Shown: positions 7,201-7,904 of the stretch, piece by piece
How the letters are laid out: each line of letters starts with the position of its first letter
Numbering within the stretch: the stretch's first letter is position 1
Assembly: GCA_015491585.1 (NCBI GenBank)
Contig: WFVQ01000206.1
Location: 1-7,904 of the forward strand
Origin: Deltaproteobacteria bacterium
GTDB taxonomy: Bacteria > Desulfobacterota > Dissulfuribacteria > Dissulfuribacterales > S140-46
DNA length: 7,904 nucleotides
Reading direction: 5' to 3'
Made by a program: the position numbers and the translations under genes
Notes under the pieces: generated by a model
The model's database searches: none
Told to the model about the DNA's origin: nothing
The model's input: the letters and a program-made list of their open reading frames with translations, nothing else

Positions 7201-7361
7201 GTAAGGACTCCCGGGAAGTGGAGGGCTACGTGATGAAGGAGGAGAAGCGGGACGAGAGCGGATCGGCCTCGTCATCCGGGCTGGAGTGGAAGGCGGTGGC
7301 CGTGCTGCTGCTGGCCCTGGCCATATTCTTCGGCGGAGCCGCGGCGAGGAGGGAGAGATGA
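1287..7361 (+). CDS. cobN: Membrane-anchored BtuF-CbiZ-CobN fusion protein (2024 residues)
   Basis: This is a single open frame of 2024 residues; ordinary CobN proteins have about 1100-1300. In order: a type I signal peptide (1-20, hydrophobic core and LLA before H21, no lipobox Cys); a short leader (21-43); an Arg-rich stretch from a structured DNA insertion (44-133); a BtuF-like binding domain (about 128-382); a CbiZ amidohydrolase (about 409-634); an unassigned helical linker (635-751); a CobN/HmuS chelatase domain (about 752-1955); a Ser/Glu/Lys-rich hinge; and one TM helix (2003-2020) ending RRER. The positive C-terminus predicts cytoplasmic end and extracytoplasmic catalytic parts. It overlaps both neighbours by ATGA. 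The ExbB/DUF2149 pair upstream and CbiK downstream point to corrinoid or tetrapyrrole capture and metal exchange. Domain identities are strong. The real direction (chelation or dechelation) and the substrate are unknown. Confidence 0.92.
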   Translation: MRLLLVLIGLFVALPAPLLAHEVRFTDSTGKAVVLDHLPRLVSTGSRHHPMARGWPSPVSDDLRKARPTSRCSPTGGRRTCPKGAGQDDRPAQRVHGWTLCAQGEEADRPKHRRRRLDAASSLTRYIPRRVVSLVPGITEVIMAIGAGDALKGVTYHTPAGWVPRGVAIVGGFYMPDLERIKAIGPDLLFVSARHRRLLSSVQWEGAPPVMVELKPRSVEDGLEIIHTIGRIFHREQEARRLVQEIRNDFRLVAEKVERLPAGGRRRVVRVMGRDRIMVPGPDSFQWELIEAAGGIPMRPRGDGAVVAPTVEEWRAFDPQVIYGCSSDKGLLSLLRSPGWSEVEAVKKGAIYFFPCALTCRASAHMGYFVKWLAATIYGEEFAAPPARIQPDAALSSRRIPLDLGYIASAEVVTSRIEDFENKTLVIRFKEAMEVVSTLEGERQGIIAVGNHYIPPPLWGLSHQRGIRWLKERVTSLLGLERSTSSFLFTGADMDNLAVVEKRFRKMRVYALVTAGVMSNAQRASRDRGRYYGLDPGTINIIILTNCRLSRRAMTRAVITATEAKSAAISDLDIRSSYLPLRFQATGTGTDNVLVVSGAGPAVDSSGGHTKMGELIASAVHQAVTEAIARQNGIISGRSIFHRLRERRIGLFSLARKCAPEQGFDRFWTRLQSLLLDPKEDARLKLSLAASDRIFAEPLPEVSLGENELGCNALSPLPQPLARELDRLFRIAAKEKLGAHGPGSGQETERDTVALLVIDPDVPVALDAVEAANGKLANVGVRIQLLSSSDIKRDPATAARVLRDAKVIVVDVMGSELEEFVVKTVDPHDKLVYALRGSTDDARLQAAGFRFDKQVSRYFDALSTVNIENMLLLVAARHLHSDVQWSPPEPVVKEGIFHPAAPRIFHTLDEYLQWLKGQPGYRPDRPVIGLTFYSSFLLKGHRQGLARLIEEMEAHGFTVLACFGKDKELLERCLIPAKSKLGMEAVVAFTLKFSSAIDRELGEMLSRLDVPIFNAVSLYRQDTAEWLRNPAGLSPMETAWTMAAPEVSGLVEPTVLMGKREVKAGGGRTYFVSEPIEGNVRRLMERIDGLIRLRHTPNREKRVAIMFYNHHPGKQNVGASYLNVFQSIKAILDALAKAGYTTGEVPGAHEIKEMILSQARNIGAWAPGELDRLLASGHVIRVPIARYKAWFSHLPSAFREKVVEQWGRPEDSAIMRVGGDFVIPAVRCGNILLLPEPARGWGSDPMKLYHSPTLYPHHQYLAVYLWLAREFKAHAIIHLGTHATYEWTPGKQVGLSPSCSPEVLTSGIPNIYPYIVDDVGEAIQAKRRGRGVMVSHLTPMITRSGLYREYIRLGDLINRAVALRAKGGAGVQELMGQIDGLVKQLGLGQDIGLGEGALGLDDLESIQSYLEEVKEAMIPWGLHTFGKAPPMDAVMSTASIIADENGFPREKVGEIAARIRESAKMEMASLLKGLAGRYVEPGEGNDPVRNPASLPTGRNLYGFNPARIPSRTAWKLGRKAADSIIEGYLSKHGKYPDKVAVVLWATETQRNEGVNECTILWLIGIRPRWSPSGRVTGMEVIPGRELGRPRIDVMVNASGLYRDLFPDKMAFIDRAIRLASLQKDVDNLIARNGQRLYSLLVSKGVAPERARRLSQLRIFSEQPGSYGTGVAEMTGKSGIWKKEQEIVDVFEMRTGFAYGGGEWGVPAKELLRAQLKEVKAVVHSRSSNLYSIMDNDDVFQYLGGLSMAVRKESGAAPETLMTVQTMPGKVEVEDVARTIGRELRSRYLNPRWIEAMQKEGYAGAREMSNFVEYLWGWQVTTPGRVGEAQWKQVYEVYVEDKYGLHMREFFRKASPWAFQSITGRMLEAVRKGYWHPSREVVQRLAASYAVSVAQEGVACCDHTCNNPLLNQMVVSIISVPGLVSPEVAERFRLAMEKSGKMALKQMVQERRRLQKRLNAPGDGEPSQPSASSKDSREVEGYVMKEEKRDESGSASSSGLEWKAVAVLLLALAIFFGGAAARRER
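1404..1415 (+). repeat. Left direct repeat flanking the insertion
   Basis: CGGTTGGTGAGC is repeated exactly 270 bases downstream at 1674-1685 with one mismatch (T/G at position 4). It encodes RLVS, against RVVS in the right copy. RxVS is the expected first strand of a BtuF-type domain, so one copy is ancestral and the other was produced by the insertion. It may be a target-site duplication that has since diverged. Confidence 0.65.
1500..1526 (+). other. Internal hairpin 1 of the insertion
   Basis: TGTTCGCC (1500-1507) and GGCGAACA (1519-1526) form a perfect 8-bp stem with an 11-base purine-rich loop. A smaller stem, CCGGC/GCCGG (1484-1488 and 1495-1499), with loop CGACAA, abuts it on the 5' side. 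Confidence 0.6.
1537..1559 (+). other. Internal hairpin 2 of the insertion
   Basis: GGGCCGGTC and GACCGGCCC form a perfect 9-bp GC-rich stem around the five-base loop AGGAC. It is followed immediately by hairpin 3, so the two could stack coaxially. There is no U-tract after it, so it is not a terminator. Confidence 0.7.
1559..1592 (+). other. Internal hairpin 3 of the insertion (CGGA loop)
   Basis: GCGTCCA (1567-1573) pairs with TGGACGC (1578-1584) around a CGGA tetraloop. After one C/T mismatch (1566/1585) the stem continues as CGCACAG (1559-1565) with CTGTGCG (1586-1592), giving 14 pairs in all. Alternatively the outermost bases could leave this stem, so that CCTGCG (1472-1477) pairs with CGCAAGG (1591-1597), enclosing hairpins 1-3 as one arm. 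Confidence 0.7.
1668..2432 (+). other. Domain: BtuF-like periplasmic binding module
   Basis: This covers residues 128-382 of the fusion protein. The domain opens with PRRVVSLVPGITEVIMAIGA and GVTYHT. It continues through VGGFYMPDLERIKAIGPDLLF, the standard helix-strand signature of COG0614 cobalamin and siderophore/haem binding proteins. It ends with a YFFPCALTCRASAHMGYFV segment and WLAATIYGEEF. The family binds a corrinoid or metal chelate in the cleft between two lobes and hands it to an ABC transporter. No ABC transporter gene lies in this window, so the ligand may instead be passed to the fused enzyme domains. B12-type specificity is inferred from the CbiZ and CobN partners. Confidence 0.85.
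2511..3188 (+). other. Domain: CbiZ adenosylcobinamide amidohydrolase
   Basis: This covers residues 409-634. All the hallmark CbiZ blocks are present and undamaged: VTAGVMSNAQRA (513-524), GTINIIILTN (537-546), TATEAKSAAISDLDI (562-576), ATGTGTDN (585-592) and GGHTKMGELI (607-616). CbiZ cuts the amide bond linking aminopropanol to the corrin ring, giving adenosylcobyric acid, and is used in corrinoid salvage and remodelling by archaea and some bacteria. Finding it behind a signal peptide and a binding domain implies action outside the cytoplasm, which is unusual for this enzyme. Identity is very likely; activity on intact cobamides or on cobinamide cannot be told apart from sequence. Confidence 0.9.
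3540..7151 (+). other. Domain: CobN/HmuS-type large chelatase subunit
   Basis: This covers residues 752-1955, a normal full CobN length. Recognisable blocks are FYNHHPGKQNVGASYLN (1107-1123), HSPTLYPHHQYLAVYLWL (1250-1267), HLGTHATYEWTPGKQVGLS (1278-1296), IPNIYPYIVDDVGE followed by AKRRGRGVMVSHL, SEQPGSYGTGVAEMT (1660-1674), and VFEMRTGFAYGGGEWG. Near the end is ACCDHTCNNP (1898-1907). In aerobic B12 synthesis CobN inserts cobalt with the AAA+ partners CobS and CobT. In the HmuS branch, a membrane-tethered relative has been reported to remove iron from haem. No AAA+ partner is encoded here. The ExbB/DUF2149 neighbours and the C-terminal anchor favour the HmuS-like branch. Confidence 0.9.
7293..7346 (+). 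other. C-terminal membrane anchor of the fusion protein
   Basis: Residues 2003-2020 (AVAVLLLALAIFFGGAAA) form one TM helix followed by the basic tail RRER. The charge distribution predicts the C-terminus inside and the preceding 1980 residues outside. A hinge rich in Ser, Glu and Lys (about 1958-1998), holding VEGYVMKE (1978-1985), links it to the chelatase domain. Confidence 0.85.
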
Positions 7362-7904
7362 GGCAGGCGCGCCGTCCATCCCTGCCGGTGGTGCTGGCGG
7401 CCTTCGGCAGCACCAGGGCCAGGAAGGCATATAGCTTCCTGGCCGCCGAGGTGGCTGAACTGCCCGGGGTGGCTGCGGTGCGGACTGCCTTTTCGTCCAG
7501 GATGGTGCGCTCGTTCACCAGGGCCAAGGGGGTGAATGAAGTGCCGCCCTCGCCTGCGAGGGCAGTGGAGGAGTTTGCGGCAGAAGGGTACAGGTGGGTG
7601 GCGGTCCAGTCGGTCCACATCCTGGCAGGCCACGAGTTCTATCGCTTGGTGGAGGAGATGGAGACAGTTCCGGCCCGGACGGTCCTGGGCCTCCCCCTGC
7701 TCTGGTCCAGGGAGGACTACGGACGACTTGCCTCCCTCCTCGTGGAGCGCCACCGGCCAGGTCCCTCCACGGCCGTTGTCTTCGTGGGTCATGGCACAGA
7801 CCATGCGGCATGGAGCACCTATCCAGCCCTGGAACACACACTCCGCGCCCAGGGGATGGCCAACGCCTGGGTGGGTGTGGTGGATGGCGATCCCGGCCCC
7901 GAAG
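7358..7904 (+). CDS. cbiK: CbiK-type anaerobic cobaltochelatase (5' part)
   Basis: The first 182 codons are present; the gene runs off the window, and CbiK proteins have about 260-300 residues. Class II chelatase features are clear: VVLAAFGSTRARKAYS (11-26), VRTAFSSRMVRSF (41-53), AVQSVHILAGHEFY (82-95) and VVFVGHGTDHAAWSTYPAL (140-158). H145 in GHGT corresponds to the catalytic His of the Salmonella enzyme. The second catalytic His should lie beyond the window. CbiK inserts Co2+ into sirohydrochlorin (or precorrin-2) in the oxygen-independent B12 pathway without ATP. There is no signal peptide, so a cytoplasmic enzyme is likely, unlike the periplasmic CbiK variant of Desulfovibrio. The position equivalent to the family's metal-binding Glu appears to be Asp (D176 in VVDG). 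ATG 7358 overlaps the upstream stop as ATGA and is preceded by GAGGAGGGAG. Confidence 0.88.
   Translation, partial: MRQARRPSLPVVLAAFGSTRARKAYSFLAAEVAELPGVAAVRTAFSSRMVRSFTRAKGVNEVPPSPARAVEEFAAEGYRWVAVQSVHILAGHEFYRLVEEMETVPARTVLGLPLLWSREDYGRLASLLVERHRPGPSTAVVFVGHGTDHAAWSTYPALEHTLRAQGMANAWVGVVDGDPGPE

Overview
This is a GC-rich window holding one tightly packed operon, all on the + strand. The genes are corrinoid/tetrapyrrole metal-handling genes joined to an ExbB-type proton-channel pair. Strong Shine-Dalgarno sites, CbiK-type anaerobic cobalamin chemistry and heavy use of AGG (Arg) and ATA (Ile) codons suggest an anaerobic, possibly thermophilic bacterium. A Desulfobacterota-like lineage is my best guess, but the sequence does not prove it and an archaeal origin is not excluded.

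Layout: (1) 1-285, the 3' end of a small membrane protein, probably of the DUF2162 type. (2) 276-911, a MotA/TolQ/ExbB-family proton channel. (3) 904-1290, a single-TM DUF2149 protein that looks like an ExbD counterpart. (4) 1287-7361, a 2024-residue protein. It carries a signal peptide, a BtuF-like periplasmic binding domain, a complete CbiZ (adenosylcobinamide amidohydrolase) domain, a full-length CobN/HmuS-type chelatase domain and a C-terminal membrane anchor. (5) 7358-7904, the first 182 codons of a CbiK-type cobaltochelatase, cut by the window end. Every junction overlaps by 4 to 10 bases, so the genes are probably translationally coupled. No promoter, terminator or gene-free stretch lies in the window.

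The order ExbB-like, DUF2149, CobN-like recalls hmuU, hmuV and hmuS of the Bacteroidetes hmuYRSTUV haem-uptake operon. In that operon a CobN homologue works with an ExbB/DUF2149 pair. Here the CobN-like protein is fused to a corrinoid-type binding domain and a corrinoid amidohydrolase, and the predicted topology (signal peptide plus C-terminal anchor) places all three outside the cytoplasm. My inference is an inner-membrane-anchored, proton-motive-force-linked machine that captures a corrinoid or other tetrapyrrole, trims its side chain, and inserts or removes the metal.

The second notable item is an in-frame insertion of 270 bases (about 1416-1685) near the start of the giant gene. It is bracketed by a 12-base direct repeat (11/12 identical) and can fold into a closed, branched structure with long terminal helices and several perfect internal hairpins. 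Removing exactly 270 bases would restore a normal N-terminus for the binding domain. It looks like a structured mobile or RNA element that has been tolerated at a domain edge.
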